A stretch of DNA of 64,000 nucleotides from Apis mellifera (lineage: Eukaryota > Arthropoda > Insecta > Hymenoptera > Apidae), in the NCBI RefSeq assembly GCF_003254395.2, contig NC_037639.1:10955037-11019036 (forward strand), written 5' to 3'. The notes beneath the pieces are model-generated. The model was given only the letters and a program-made list of their open reading frames with translations. It had not been told where the DNA came from and ran no database searches. Positions 10,791 to 22,549 of this stretch are shown here, in pieces. Made by a program: the position numbers and the translations under genes. Position 1 is the stretch's first letter. The number at the start of each line of letters is the position of its first letter.

Positions 10791-10956
10791 CCGAGTCCAT
10801 CCATTTTATCCCCCTCCATTAATTTCCACCGTTTACGCGTTGTAATTAATGCCATCGTGTCCGCCTTCTATCGAAACAATCGACGGAACCGCGCGCGTAC
10901 AGCGTGACGGCGACTCACAATCAGCCGAGGATGGAGGGTGCATTCGAGGGTGGAAC

Positions 10957-10978
10957 GGGGGGAGGGGGAGGGAGAGGG
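10957..10978 (+). other. G-quadruplex motif
   Basis: The runs are G6-A-G5-A-G3-AGA-G3, which satisfies the canonical G3+N1-7 pattern on the plus strand with three tetrads and short loops. Confidence 0.65.
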
Positions 10979-11178
10979 TGTAGCTGCAACTGTGCCGATA
11001 GGCAAATCCAATGGGCGAGGATCGAGAGTGTCCGGTAAACAACAAAGACGGAGGACACATTCGATCGACGGACGAAAGAGACGAGACAGGATGGACGAGA
11101 GAGGATGGGCGTCGAGGGATAGATCTAGGATACGGCGAACAAGAAGCAAGGAAGAGAGGAGAGGATGATCGGCAGAAT

Positions 11179-11198
11179 TGCGCGCGCGCGCGTGCGCA
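11179..11198. other. Z-DNA-prone CG tract
   Basis: TGCGCGCGCGCGCGTGCGCA strictly alternates pyrimidine and purine over 20 bp, nearly all GC steps, which is the most favourable Z-DNA composition. It directly abuts a perfect hairpin. Confidence 0.75.
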
Positions 11199-11221
11199 AT
11201 GTGTCGGTGCCGCCGACACAT
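11199..11221. other. Perfect 9-bp inverted repeat abutting Z-DNA tract
   Basis: ATGTGTCGG (11199-11207) pairs with CCGACACAT (11213-11221) across the loop TGCCG. No base separates it from the CG tract before it. Confidence 0.7.
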
Positions 11222-12458
11222 GTCCATGAGGATGGAAAGGACGCGAGGTGCATGCCGGTGCATTCATTGCATCGGCTCGTACGTGCGCGATGTCCAGTTC
11301 CGCAGGATGATTAATTAGTTGTCGTCCGTTCCATGCCACCGTGTCACTCTTGTCACGGCTTTGTCACTTGGGCTGCAAATACCGGCGGATCGCCGATCGC
11401 CACCCTCCCGTTTTCATCGTCTCCTCTCCCTTAACCGTGCTCTCTCTCACTCTCCCTCTGCCCAGCCACCCTCAAAATACAAACACGCGAAATGCAAGCG
11501 CGGGATACGTACACCCCGCGTCCCGGTGCAAAGCAAATTGCATTGTAACCGGGCGCTGCAACAGGCGCGCCATTAATCAATGCCCGATCCACGGGGCCGC
11601 GAAACGTTCTGCCAATTTCCAAGTCCGAGGCAAAAGCTCGGGTTAAGAGGAGATATGGGCAGGGTGGTTAAGTGGGTTGTATATTGTCGCGGGCTTTTTG
11701 CGGAGATGGAGCTTGTTCGAGAGTTTGTGATATACTTTTTTTAAACCGTTTTCCGTTGGAAATGAGCGATGTTGCGAAAGGTTATGAAATTGGATGGAAT
11801 TCAGGATAATATGATATTTAGTTTTCGGCGCGAAGTAGAACGTTTCAAAACGTTCTATCGATTGATCAAAAATCGAGGAACAGAGAAACAAAAGCATTCG
11901 TTTTCCTTCGGGCAAGACGACGACGCGTTGATCCGGATTCATTGAACGTCGGTCGGTGGATTGGTTAGGAGGACCTGTTACGAGGACAGTAAGACGGTAT
12001 TAGCTGAATTGAATTCGGGGGCTATCGGTAGCGCATTGGCTGGCGCCGAGTGCATTGGCGCATTCGGAGTATCGACCCATTGACTAAGAGGCCACGGGTT
12101 TCTGGTTACGGCTCCCTATCTTCGCGTCACGGATGTTCTGACATCGTGTTCTGACACGGGAATGCTCTAATAAGCGATTCGAATTTATCAAGGACAAATT
12201 AACGGAATATTAATCACAGATGAAATACAAAAATGATACGAGAATTATATTTTAGAAATAAATAATAAATTTTCTTGAACAGTTACTCCTTCTGAGAAAA
12301 AGAGAGGAACGAATAATAACGCGCCTGTATCATTCCTCTCGAAACTCAAGTTGGCGGCGTTAATTAAATTAACATAAATCCAAGGGACGGGAGAAAAAAA
12401 GAAAAGTTGACGAACAGGTTCGCGAACCCAGGTTCCGTTTCCTTTTCTCCTCCTCGGA

Positions 12459-12476
12459 CACGGTTAATTAACCGTG
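12459..12476. promoter_or_regulatory. 18-bp perfect palindrome with TTAATTAA core
   Basis: CACGGTTAATTAACCGTG is fully self-complementary. The TAATTA core is a paired homeodomain site, and GTTAATTAAC resembles an HNF1 site lacking its central base. A dimeric homeodomain site is the likeliest function, inferred from motif alone. Confidence 0.4.
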
Positions 12477-13499
12477 GAATCTGTGGAGAAGGGGGGGGGG
12501 AGAGTCGACCCGGATTCAACCTGGAATCTGATAAAAACGGCGCATCCGGTTGTCAGCCGTCGCCAACTCTCGCTCCTTTTCGCGCGAGAGATCCGCCGCG
12601 GGAGGAAGCTGGCCGAAATTTTCGCGCGATTAATACGTAATTACGCCGGCGGATGAGTCACGTCGCTCGTCGAGAAAATTACCTGCACGCTTTTGGGTAC
12701 AGGGGAGGAAGGGTGTGGAGGAATGAGAGGAATGCCGACTTCCTCTCTCTTCTTCCGAGTTTAATCGCGTTTATTGTTTTCTCGCGGATGGAAGTAAAAT
12801 TGGGCGGAAATGGCGAAGAAAGGTGATTGAATCAAATTTTTGGAGTGATTTTTAAAATTGTTTTATAATCAAGATTATAATCGAATCGATGTTTCCAGCG
12901 AAAATGATATGAATATAAATTCATTAAGTGATAATAAGAGATTTTTTATATCCTCTATTTCTTTTTTTCTTTTTTTTGCTTGTTCATAAGTTATTATCTT
13001 CACCACGTACATGTATAGGCTTGGGAAGGGAATGGGAAACGTATTTCGTCACGTCTCGACGCGATAACCGCGGAAAAAGAACGAAAAGAGGAGAGAGGCA
13101 GAGCGGAAGCATGGAAATTTGATAATGCGAGCCGCCACTGATTAAAGCCCGCTTATATTCCCGATTTATACGAAGAATTTCTGTTCTTCCATCGTTTCTC
13201 CCGCGATGGAATAATCTCTAAAAGGAGCCGGAATACGATATAAATTATACGATACAAATTAAAAATATCACCCCTAACGGAGTGAAGAAAGAGAAACTCG
13301 TCGCGTTCTCGAGTTCATCGACCTTCCGATCTCCCGTCCCTCCCTCGACGTAAAAATCTCGCATCGCGACAAGGGAAGTAATTCGAAAATCTATCGGTTA
13401 ACCCTTTCATCCCTGGCGGTGGCGTCATTAAATGATCCGCGCGAGTCGCAGCGAATCCTCGGCTTTAAGATCTCAAGCTGTTGCTAAGGGATTGATGGT

Positions 13500-13513
13500 G
13501 TCACCATGGCAAC
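13500..13513. promoter_or_regulatory. Consensus RFX X-box
   Basis: GTCACCATGGCAAC matches both published forms of the RFX site: GTNRCC-N(0-3)-RGYAAC with a 2-nt spacer, and RYYNYY-N(1-3)-RRNRAC. RFX factors bind X-boxes just upstream of ciliary genes in sensory neurons of flies and nematodes. The site lies in CpG-rich DNA, as promoters in this genome might. No adjacent ciliary gene was identified in this window, so the target is unknown. Confidence 0.45.
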
Positions 13514-13914
13514 CGGTGAGGGCCTATTGTTGCACCCTGCCCGCGCCCTGCCTCGCCACCCCCCACCACCCCGCATGGCATATTTATTTGCATGTAACGT
13601 GGATACGTGCTCGTCTCGTTCGTCCACACGCACGTAAACACGCGCGTGTCCCGCGGCCTGTCCCTCACCGGCTACCTGCGACCGTGTGCGTGCCTGCTGC
13701 TCGTTTATGCATCTATGCCAGTGGTACCAAACCCCTTTCGCGAGCACCCCGGGGCAATGTCCTATCTTTTAAAGACGAGGGATCGAAAAGTTTCGCGAAA
13801 CTCTCGCTCTCTCTATCTCTCTTTCTCTCGCGAGCGCGAAGTCTGGAAGCTTCTTCTTTGGTAAACGACCTGGGGTAGGAACCGTTCGTTGGGAGGGTTG
13901 AATGGTTTTACACA

Positions 13915-13932
13915 GGGAGGGAGGGAGGAGGG
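13915..13932 (+). other. G-quadruplex motif from GGGA repeats
   Basis: GGGAGGGAGGGAGGAGGG gives four G3 runs with loops A, A and AGGA on the plus strand. Confidence 0.65.
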
Positions 13933-14989
13933 TGGCTCGTAGGGGGAATACCGGTGTGTACAGAGTGTTTCATGTTTATGGGATCAAACTTTCGTCGTCG
14001 ATACGTTTAAATAAGCGAAAGAACGTTACGATTATTTGTTCCGTGTTATTTCGCCAACGAAATTCGAGGGAAAAAGTGAGAGATACGGTTATCGCGGGAT
14101 ATAAAACGGGTGAAATATAGATCAACAATATTTAAGTATTCGCTCTTTTGTTAATCGAGAAGAAGTAGTTTAAAAGTAAGCGTAAAAGTAACGTGTTACT
14201 TTATTGCAATTCCAATAATTTGTCATTGCTATATCTCTAATAAAAATTAATAAGATATCGTGTATTTATATTGGAATGTAATAATTAATAATTAAACAAA
14301 AAATTAGTAATCGAGTAAAGCTACACGCATATATCGCTTAACTCTTCGAATATTCTATTTCTAACATTTTTTTGCTTGCTTTCAGATTTACTTTTACACT
14401 GGAATAATCTCGACAAAGTTTGACTTAGTCTTAAATCTGGAACACCCCGTACGATATATTGTTGACTGGGCGTAGAACTGGGTCGAAAGAAACTACGAGA
14501 TTCTTTCGTTTCTTTTAGGGGGGACAGAGTTGTTTGATTAGTGGAAGTGCTTCTTTCCTTACTTTTAAGATTAGTTAACGAGAATTGTTGGAGGATGGCG
14601 TTATTATGGAAAGAAGGGTAGTTCGTAGAAGAATCGGGTAAGAAGCGAGCACGGGGTTAATAGGTTAATCGCGGGCAAAACGGTTTTTGTGGGACGAAGG
14701 AGGGTTGTTCCAGTGGCAATAATCCTGATGTAGTTTTACAATCCAACTTGGTTGAATATCACGTTGGGAAAAAGTCATCACCTCGTTGCGATCGTGCTCT
14801 TTGCTTCATCGTGTGGGGTGGAGGGGGTGAGTGGGGGAGAGGATATTCAGGTTGATTGAATTCTGTTAATTAATATTCCATTAAATCCCGTCTCGAATTA
14901 AGTAGTCTTGAATTATAGAGCCGCGTATTATTCATCGTCGAATTATAATTGCGTATAATTGGATTTTGTTTACGGGTAATATGATCCTG

Positions 14990-15009
14990 CTTTTCGAATA
15001 TTCGAAAAG
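14990..15009. other. 20-bp perfect palindrome
   Basis: CTTTTCGAATATTCGAAAAG is fully self-complementary with no spacer, inside AT-rich DNA. TTCGAA half-sites flank the ATAT-like centre. It could be a dimeric protein site or a chance structure. Confidence 0.7.
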
Positions 15010-15160
15010 TGCAAGTCATTGATCAAATTCGTTTTATTTTAAATCTCATTTTTCATATAAAAATTCTACGCTTTTCCATTCCAATTTCGTAAAATTTATT
15101 TTACGCGCTGCATCGAAGAAAAAAAAAGAGAAATAATAATAAATCCCAAGCATTCAGCCC

Positions 15161-18100
15161 TATCATGTTTCAGCTCTATTCACCGAACGGAATAAAAAAA
15201 AGCCTGTTTAACACCGTTGAAAGACAGGGTCCGATAAACGCCGCTATTTGCTCGTCTTCATCTCCACCAGCCTGTTTTTTTCCACACACCACGAGGAGAG
15301 GCATCTCGGGCACATGTGTGTCACGCGCTGCTCCATTTAAAGAGGCGAGCGAGCGTAGGAAGGACGCACTTTCATCCGCGTAATTAAAATCACGGCATCG
15401 TCCTTCGACCACGGAGGGAGAGTAATGACGCCGCGACGCCACCGACACACAAGAGAGGATGGATCCTCCTCCTCCTCGCTCGCGAGTTTTGCATCGCGTT
15501 TTTTCCCCTATTCCCGCTCGCTCGAATACGAAGCGTAAAATCGGCCTCGACAACGCTGTCACTGCGCTGTCTTCGAGAATACTGTCCAGAGCGAAGGTAA
15601 TAATTATTGTAAACTTTTCCTTATTCATCTTATTCTTTGTGTAACAAGGAAATAATTTTCAAAATGGATTCATTCAGATGTCATTATCTCGTTTTATGCA
15701 ATTGTTATCGTTGATAAATTGATTAATTATTTTCAGACCCATAAATGTAAAATGTGTCATTAAATTTTTTTTTAAGTGGAAACGCGGCAATTGATACAAT
15801 TTGATATTCTTAAATGGTTATGCATGGACGTGATAAATATCTAATATTGATTTTTTTATCGTGAATGGATTTAATTTAGATGAGAAAGAAACCATTATTA
15901 AATATCCTTCCGCAAACATCACGTTTGCATTCCTCATGCAAATCATCTAATCGATTCACCGATAGATCGAGAACTAGAGAAAGCTTCTCTCGCTTTTCCA
16001 GAAAAATCCATTCCTCCTCGATCATCGTTCGCTCGATCCTCCTCTCCTCCCCCTTAGAGCCAGAAGGAAACGAATTATTTCGGGAGTGATTACCATCCCA
16101 CGTATATATATTCCCACGATACGAACAGCAGCCACGCATCCTCGTTCCAGAGGACGAGAGGGGGAGGGGGTTGGTTGGTCGTTGGATGATTACCCCAAGT
16201 TATTACCTAGATGCTGTCGAGCTTTTGTGCGGAGAGACTCGCGGAGAGACGCGACAACGCGACGTCCTCGGCTTCCTGCCGATCCGTATTACGGCCGCCA
16301 TTGTGCGTCCTCCCGAGGACATCGCAGAAGGCACAAGGAAACTGCTCGAGGATCGTCATTTCCGGAGCGCGCACCGCTTTGTCCCCGTGATTATGAGCTC
16401 GCATCGATTTCGTGGATGGAGCATCCTCCCTCTCCTCCCTCCCCCGCTCCCTCCCCTTGCATAATGGGGGATGATGCACTCATTACTGCGACTGTCGTGG
16501 CAACGATCCGCTTTCGAAACCGTGTTCCGTATATCGAGAATGCGAGAGGAAGAGCATTCGTCGTGGGGGAGGCAGGAGGCAGAAATTTTCGTCTGGGAAT
16601 AATACGGTCTCTCTCTCCTCTTTGACGAATATCTCGTTGGTTTATCTCGCGTGATTCGCGTGTAGTTTCGCTTACTCTTCCTTTCTTTCTCTCCTTCTTT
16701 AGTGGAACGAAGGGGGAACGAGCTCGGAGGGTGGCTTTTTTACTCGGTTGCTAAGCGGTTACGGTATTCCCTTTAAGGGAAGGAGGAGTGGCGAAAATGG
16801 AGGTTAAGTAGAGAAGCGTTGAGAAATCAATTAAAAGACCTGCGTTCGCTGCGAGAAACGTGGAGGCGCGATTCTTCCAAGGAGATGAAGTTTATTTAAT
16901 TTATTATCGTGCAACGTCCCAATGTTAATTTATATATATATTGATAATTTTGTTTACGATTTATCTTGTAATATTATAACGCTATAAAAAGATTGTGCTT
17001 ATTATATATATATTATACTGTAGAAGAATGTTTCTTTTGATAAATAAAAATTTCGAATGATTTAAAGACCGTATACGAAACATGTTTATTATTACGCTAA
17101 TTATATCCGATCAAAGGAGATATATTCCTTTATTCTTCTTCTATCTTTTCTACATCCTAATATATAATACACACGCTTAAAATGCAAGAAAAAAAAAATT
17201 TCAAATCCCCAAATTTTTCCCTTTTCTAAAAATCCCTTTTCTTCCACGGTTATTAAACTAGATAGTAAGATTGGAGAGAAATCCATCGGAAGAATCGGTC
17301 TCGCACATTAGCGCAATAAGATTTCCTCCTTTCGCGCGATCCAACAGCAATACCCAAGTTGAACGTTCCGCGGGGCGCGGAATTTTCATAATCCCTTTTG
17401 ATACCGCGTTAATTATTCGCCGCGAAGGCTAAGCGACGAGCACGGTCAAAAAGCGAGCAGCTTCGGTGTAGCCCTTTGTGCTCCGTGGACGCGAAAAAAA
17501 GCCGCTTACACCCCCTTGTAAACGGTGGGGAGAGAGAGACGGAGAGAGTAAAACGGCCGCCGCCATGAAATTCTAACGAGTTTCTGAATAAACAATAAAA
17601 CGAAAGAATAGCTCGCGAGAGAATTTCCTCTCTCTGGCCCGACGTCGCGGAATAAACCGGAAGGAGAGGGCGGGGAGAGGGTTTAAAGAGAGCCGCGGCT
17701 CGACGAGACACGCCACGCCGGAGAAATCATCCCCTCGCCCTCCGTGTTTCCACCGTCAAAGCCGAGTTTCTTAAGCATCGGCCGTTAACGCGTAATTCCG
17801 TTAAACTTGACGGAGAGCGCGTAAAGCGGCTTGCTTATAAATATTCCATATAACCCTTTCGACTTACCGGTTACGCCACCAAGGGGGGCGAGAAGTGTGC
17901 GCGACCTCTGTGAACGATGGACGAAGGGAATTGAGAGGTTCTCAATGTGGTAATTTGCGCGATTGCGAAAATATTTTTGGAAGGGAGGATTCGTGGCGAG
18001 GGATTCGTTTTCGAGGGACGCGTTATTTTAATGGACCTGGAGGTTCTCTTTGAGAACGCTCGTTGGCTTTTTCCCATTATATACCTTTCATTCTTTGAGC

Positions 18101-18180
18101 GTGAATTTGGAAAGATTTTTACGCGTCCTTTGGCGGGTAATATAATAATCGCGTCAATTTAATATTCTTTCGTTGAACGT
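15161..18180. other. Mixed non-coding DNA
   Basis: CpG-rich at 15200-15550 and 16090-16620; AT-rich at 15600-15900 and 16890-17230. The frames at 15176-15628 (minus, 150 residues) and 16086-16625 (plus, 179 residues) lie in the CpG-rich parts and overlap frames on the other strand. The overlapping plus frame 16171-16464 has a less biased middle, but no family is recognisable and no splice structure supports it. 17500-17720 is purine-rich on the plus strand. Nothing else stands out. Confidence 0.5.
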
Positions 18181-20500
18181 TGATCGAAGGAACTTGTTAC
18201 TTTCTCTAGTAGTCCAGACAATAATCTAAAACAAACTCACTCTTTATTCCATTTTAAATTTCTCAAGATTGAAAAAAACGAAGGCATCGTTTCGAAACCC
18301 AATCACCGTCGAATATTTCCCGGCGAGAAGAAAAAAAATAAAAAGATCGGGGAAAATCCTATCAGAAGAAGCATATATTCGCGAGATTATTCGTTGCCAC
18401 GAGATCCAGCTATAGAACGTGACAAAGCGTCGGAATGGCTGGAGAAGGGGTTGAAGGGTATAAAAGCGAAGGGAGGGTGGAAGCGAGGAGAAAGAGAGAT
18501 CCGGACTCGGTCGAGTCGGAGGGTCGTAACTTTTTCGCCAGGATTATAAAATTAACGTCGTCCCACCCTCTCTCTCCTTCCTCTCGCGTTCCTCCAACCT
18601 CCAGTGTCGCGTATTCGCGCTGCGCCTCCCCGGAGGGCCGCAATAATCGTGAACGTCAAATTTAACGTTTGCGCTCGGCCGATGCAATCCATTAGATATT
18701 GCTCGTAAAGAGGCCTCGTATCTCGGCCGTGCATGCACGCGTGTACGCGTAACGGATGCTCCTCTCTTCTCGTGAAGGAGGGAGAGAAAGAGGGAGAGAG
18801 AGAGGGAGGGAGAGCCACCCCCTTTGAAGCGTTCGCGAAACGAACGATCGAGCTACGTAAAAATTTTCCCATTCTCGACGATTCTGGACAGACAATTTAT
18901 ATACGTGGACACTCTTCTACGAAGAGCTCGTTCGCTATCCGATGCGAAACGATTCTTTTCTCTCTCTCTCTCTCTCTCTCTTCTGAACGCGGTTTTTATC
19001 CTTCCGGCTGATTTGATAGGCGGTGTATAAAAGCAAATCGTCGAAGAGATACTTTTTTTTCTTTTTCGTTGAGAATTTTTTATTTTATCGCCGAGCAAAT
19101 TAAATTTTGAAACGGTGAAGATCGTGCAGTTTAATTTTTGTACGAAATTTAATATTTTCTTTCTCCAAATGTTTTGTGTTCAATTTAGATACATCGAGAA
19201 GCGTACGAAATGCAATCTTTGAAGAGAAATTTAATCGAATGTTTCGTCCAGAATTTTTATTTTATAATAAAATTAGAAGTATTTTGAAATTAGAAAACTA
19301 CATTTCACAATGATTTTGTAAAAGAATCAAATCAATTTTAAAACTATAGCTCGTTAAAATTGCATTAAAATAAGATTATTTCAAAACTGTACCTCATCGT
19401 TTAAAAATTTACTTTTTTCCTCATATACAGCTAGGATTTCGAACGCGACGAAGAGGAGCCTCGAATAAAAGAAAGAATCGATCCTTTAAAAATGATCGAA
19501 AGTATAATTTCAGATGATCACGTGTTGCTCCGCCGCGAAGCTTCACAGCGGTTCCTCCAACCGCTTGGGAATCGATGCCTGCGATTCCCTGTGTGTGAAA
19601 CGTTCCGGCCATGATCGTTACCAGGTACGTACACGTGCTGCGGACATATTCGACGGTTGATATCACGTTCGATATCTTAACGATACATCAGACCCGATAC
19701 CGTGATCCGACTGGTAGCAATCTGCGCGGATGTGTATCGCGCAAACAGCCGCGGCTGCGAACCGTGGTCAAACACGGATCACGATAATACGACTGCTAAG
19801 CACCGACTACTGTGTATCGCCGCATTATTGCCCGCGCGCGTGTGTACTCGTGCGAGCGCGCGCGCAAATGCGGAGGAACAGGATCAAAGAGGGTGAAGCC
19901 CGCCCCTGCCTTTTGTTCGCCGGAAAAAACGAGGAGGAATCGTTGGGCAAGATGGAATCATCGTTCCAGGGAGAATAATAGACTGATAACAGATAGCGAT
20001 AAATTGAGCGTAGCTTTTGCTTTCTTTCGAGAATCGCGAAATTGTTAAGATCGTTCAGATTGAAAGGAAACAGGTATTTTAATTGTAATATTCGTGTATC
20101 GATTGATTTATAGCGATAGAAATTTTAATAATTGGCACGAAGTGTAAGTATATTATTCTTTATCATAAAATCTATTAGGATATTCAATGTAAAATGGTCT
20201 TTTTTTTGATCTTCGAAAGTGATCTGATTGGCGGAAAATTAAAAGATTTATAATAAATATAATCATTAAATTTTAATTAAAAGATTAAATAGAATTATTA
20301 TGTAGAATTTATAAATCGTCATTTTCATCGATGTTAAATTTCATCGCGGCCAATAAATAAATCATATCGTAGGAAAAACGAGCAAGAGGAGGGAAGATGG
20401 TGTTCGAAACCACTCCACCAAACGAATCTCTAAAAGCCAAAGCTCCCATAAAAGAGAAGCTACTCCCAGAAGCCAATTTCGAAATCGTTTAGCTCTAAGC
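18181..20500. other. Mixed non-coding DNA
   Basis: A TATAAAAG string at about 18459 and TATAAAA at about 19026 lack a convincing initiator 25-35 bp downstream, so neither is called a promoter. A purine tract lies at about 18776-18812. 19070-19420 and 20060-20350 are AT-rich. 19700-19870 is CpG-rich. GTAAGT at 20144-20149 has a good donor context but no exon is apparent upstream. Confidence 0.5.
18959..18980 (+). repeat. (TC)11 microsatellite
   Basis: About eleven uninterrupted TC units. Confidence 0.85.
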
Positions 20501-22500
20501 AAACCTTCCCCCTCTTCGTATTATGAACGCTTCTTTCGATATTGTCCAACGGGGCTTTAAACTACCCGTACGGCCATCAGGCATCGCGGAAAAATTACAT
20601 CCGCGCACGGCATCGCGGATTCACTCCGTGACCATAAATTATTCGCGGTTTACGACCGCGCGCTTTTCCACCGGTCCAGCCACGGGATTGCGCTTAATTC
20701 GTAATAAAGTAGCGCGAAACGCTCGGAGGAGCCTTCGACGAGCTTTCCACGTGAACGTTTGTCTACGTACTAGTTTCTTAGGGCCCATTTCTAACAAAAT
20801 AATTTAATGCTCGGTAATAAATCACGAGTTTCAATTGTGCGACCGTTCTTTCAAATTATTTGTAACATTCTTAAATTGTTATTGTTAGAGTGAAAGATAT
20901 AGGAATGAGGAATAATTTTCAATTGGATATTTCTCTGATTTGTAGCTAGTTCTGATGCTGTCTATTTCTGATTTATAATGATAAATTATTAATATTCTCA
21001 CGAATTCTCCTTTTTTGTAAAGAATATACGTGATGATACCAAATTATATATCATCAATTCTTTCAATTATAAATGTAATTGTGTTCTAGAAAATTTGAAA
21101 ATCTAAAGCTTATTTTTACGTTCCTTTCTAGGATAAAAAAAATTGTCCTAGAAAGACGCATAATCGATCCACCGATATTTCTATTCCCTTTCAATTTTTC
21201 GCGCGGGAGGAATATTATTCCGAGAGTGATTTTCGAGAGCGTACACCTACATGTTTGTATACAACGGCGCGAATCACGAGACGCACGGGGATCACATTTC
21301 GCGCCACGGGGAAACTCAAAACCAGAAAGCTATCAGCGTTGCTTTCGTCCGCTGTCAGTTCATAGCCGCTTGTTGCCCGTGGCAGGTGAAACGGAAAACG
21401 TCGAGCGGCAAACGGTGTTCCGTTTCAAACGCGCTAATGGATTTCTTTGGATTCATTCCACGGTGATCACCTAGTTAACCTCTGTCCGTTTCTTCATCTA
21501 TGGAAAATCGCGTCGAAGATGAATTAACGAGAGATCAATGATTCTTCCGCTGTTACTCTCATGATTTTTCAATTCTTAGAGTAGCTTTTAATGATGTAAT
21601 AGCGTACTAATGGAGGAATATTTCTATTATTTTTATGATGTTTCCAATCTTCCAGAGTTTTTCGTAACAATAATAATATATAGAATTTAATTAATTTCTA
21701 AAAGCTTCTTGGAACTACGATGTAACCATTTTTATAAAAATATAAAAGGAAGAACGATATTTTTCTTTTTCAAATATTAAATTGTTAAACCACGAAACAT
21801 TCAACGATCTCTAATCCCCATCGATTACCCAAAAAGACGCGAGGATCGCGGGTGAAACTCATTTCTTCTCAATTTCACGCAATATGAAAGATCGAATCGA
21901 TCGCACGCGTCCCGTGGAGGGATGAAAACTACGCTACTCTGCGAGGGGCGCGATCGAACTCGAGAAGAAACACAACCCCGTCGATAGTCAGGTGGAAAAA
22001 AGTGGTGGAACGTAGAGAGAAGGAGATTCGATTCGAAAAAATTCTGATAACTGAATATTCTCGACAACGATAAATTCGATTCTCGAGCCACTCTCTCTCC
22101 TGCGCCTCGATTTTCGATCGACCCTACGTTACACGCGGATTTTCGTGACCCCGTGCGACCTCCCGCCATGCGAAACACCGCACGTAACCGTTGCAATATC
22201 ACCAGCGGATGTTATAACGCTGTTAACACCCGTGATCGCTTTCAATCCACGTAGTTCATCATCCCGTATTGGCCGGAACCAATGTTCGAAAACCGAAGAG
22301 GGCGAGAGAGAAAGATAGAAAGAGAGAGAGAGAAAGAGAGAGGAAAGGCGTAGTCGAAAGCGGGAATCATGGAGTCGTGGTGACCGAGATCATCGAACGC
22401 GAGGTCCCAGATGGGTATAAATCTGGGATTTTCGAGCGGATGCTTTAATTTCGATGGATCGGGTTTTGGTCGTTGCCGTTTCTGGGGATTGCGAGCCTGT
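20501..22500. other. Mixed non-coding DNA
   Basis: 20520-20780 is CpG-rich with an 11-bp direct repeat GGCATCGCGGA at 20580 and 20609. 20810-21150 and 21490-21790 are AT-rich. A perfect 10-bp inverted repeat, CTTTCTAGGA (21124) with TCCTAGAAAG (21146), encloses 12 nt. 22300-22345 is GA-rich. The frames at 21079-21474 (plus) and 21825-22202 (minus) are unrecognised. Confidence 0.5.
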
Positions 22501-22549
22501 AATCCTTCTTTCGAAGCAGGGAGCAATTTGGAGCCTGGTATCGGGAAAT

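Larger units (their letters stand above)
10731..13400. other. Non-coding DNA rich in palindromes
   Basis: Besides the separately listed hairpin at 10765, G-quadruplex at 10957, Z-DNA/hairpin composite at 11179 and palindrome at 12459, it holds a G10 run at 12491-12500. AT-rich stretches lie at 12180-12290 and 12830-12980. The longest frame is 168 residues on the minus strand (10833-11339). It is rich in P, S, R and H, overlaps a second minus-strand frame and plus-strand frames, and is not protein-like. Confidence 0.55.
13401..15160. other. CpG-rich DNA with X-box, then AT-rich DNA
   Basis: 13430-13760 is GC- and CpG-rich and contains the X-box at 13500. A CT-rich run lies at about 13801-13827 and a G-quadruplex at 13915. 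14120-14460 and 14880-15150 are AT-rich, the latter with the 20-bp palindrome at 14990. The 148-residue plus frame at 13432-13878 is rich in A, R, P and H, overlaps a minus frame and is unrecognised. Confidence 0.55.

Noticed and set aside
18459..19032. TATA-box promoters at 18459 and 19026
   Set aside because: No initiator at the right distance and the second is followed by T-rich filler; TATA strings are frequent in this DNA.
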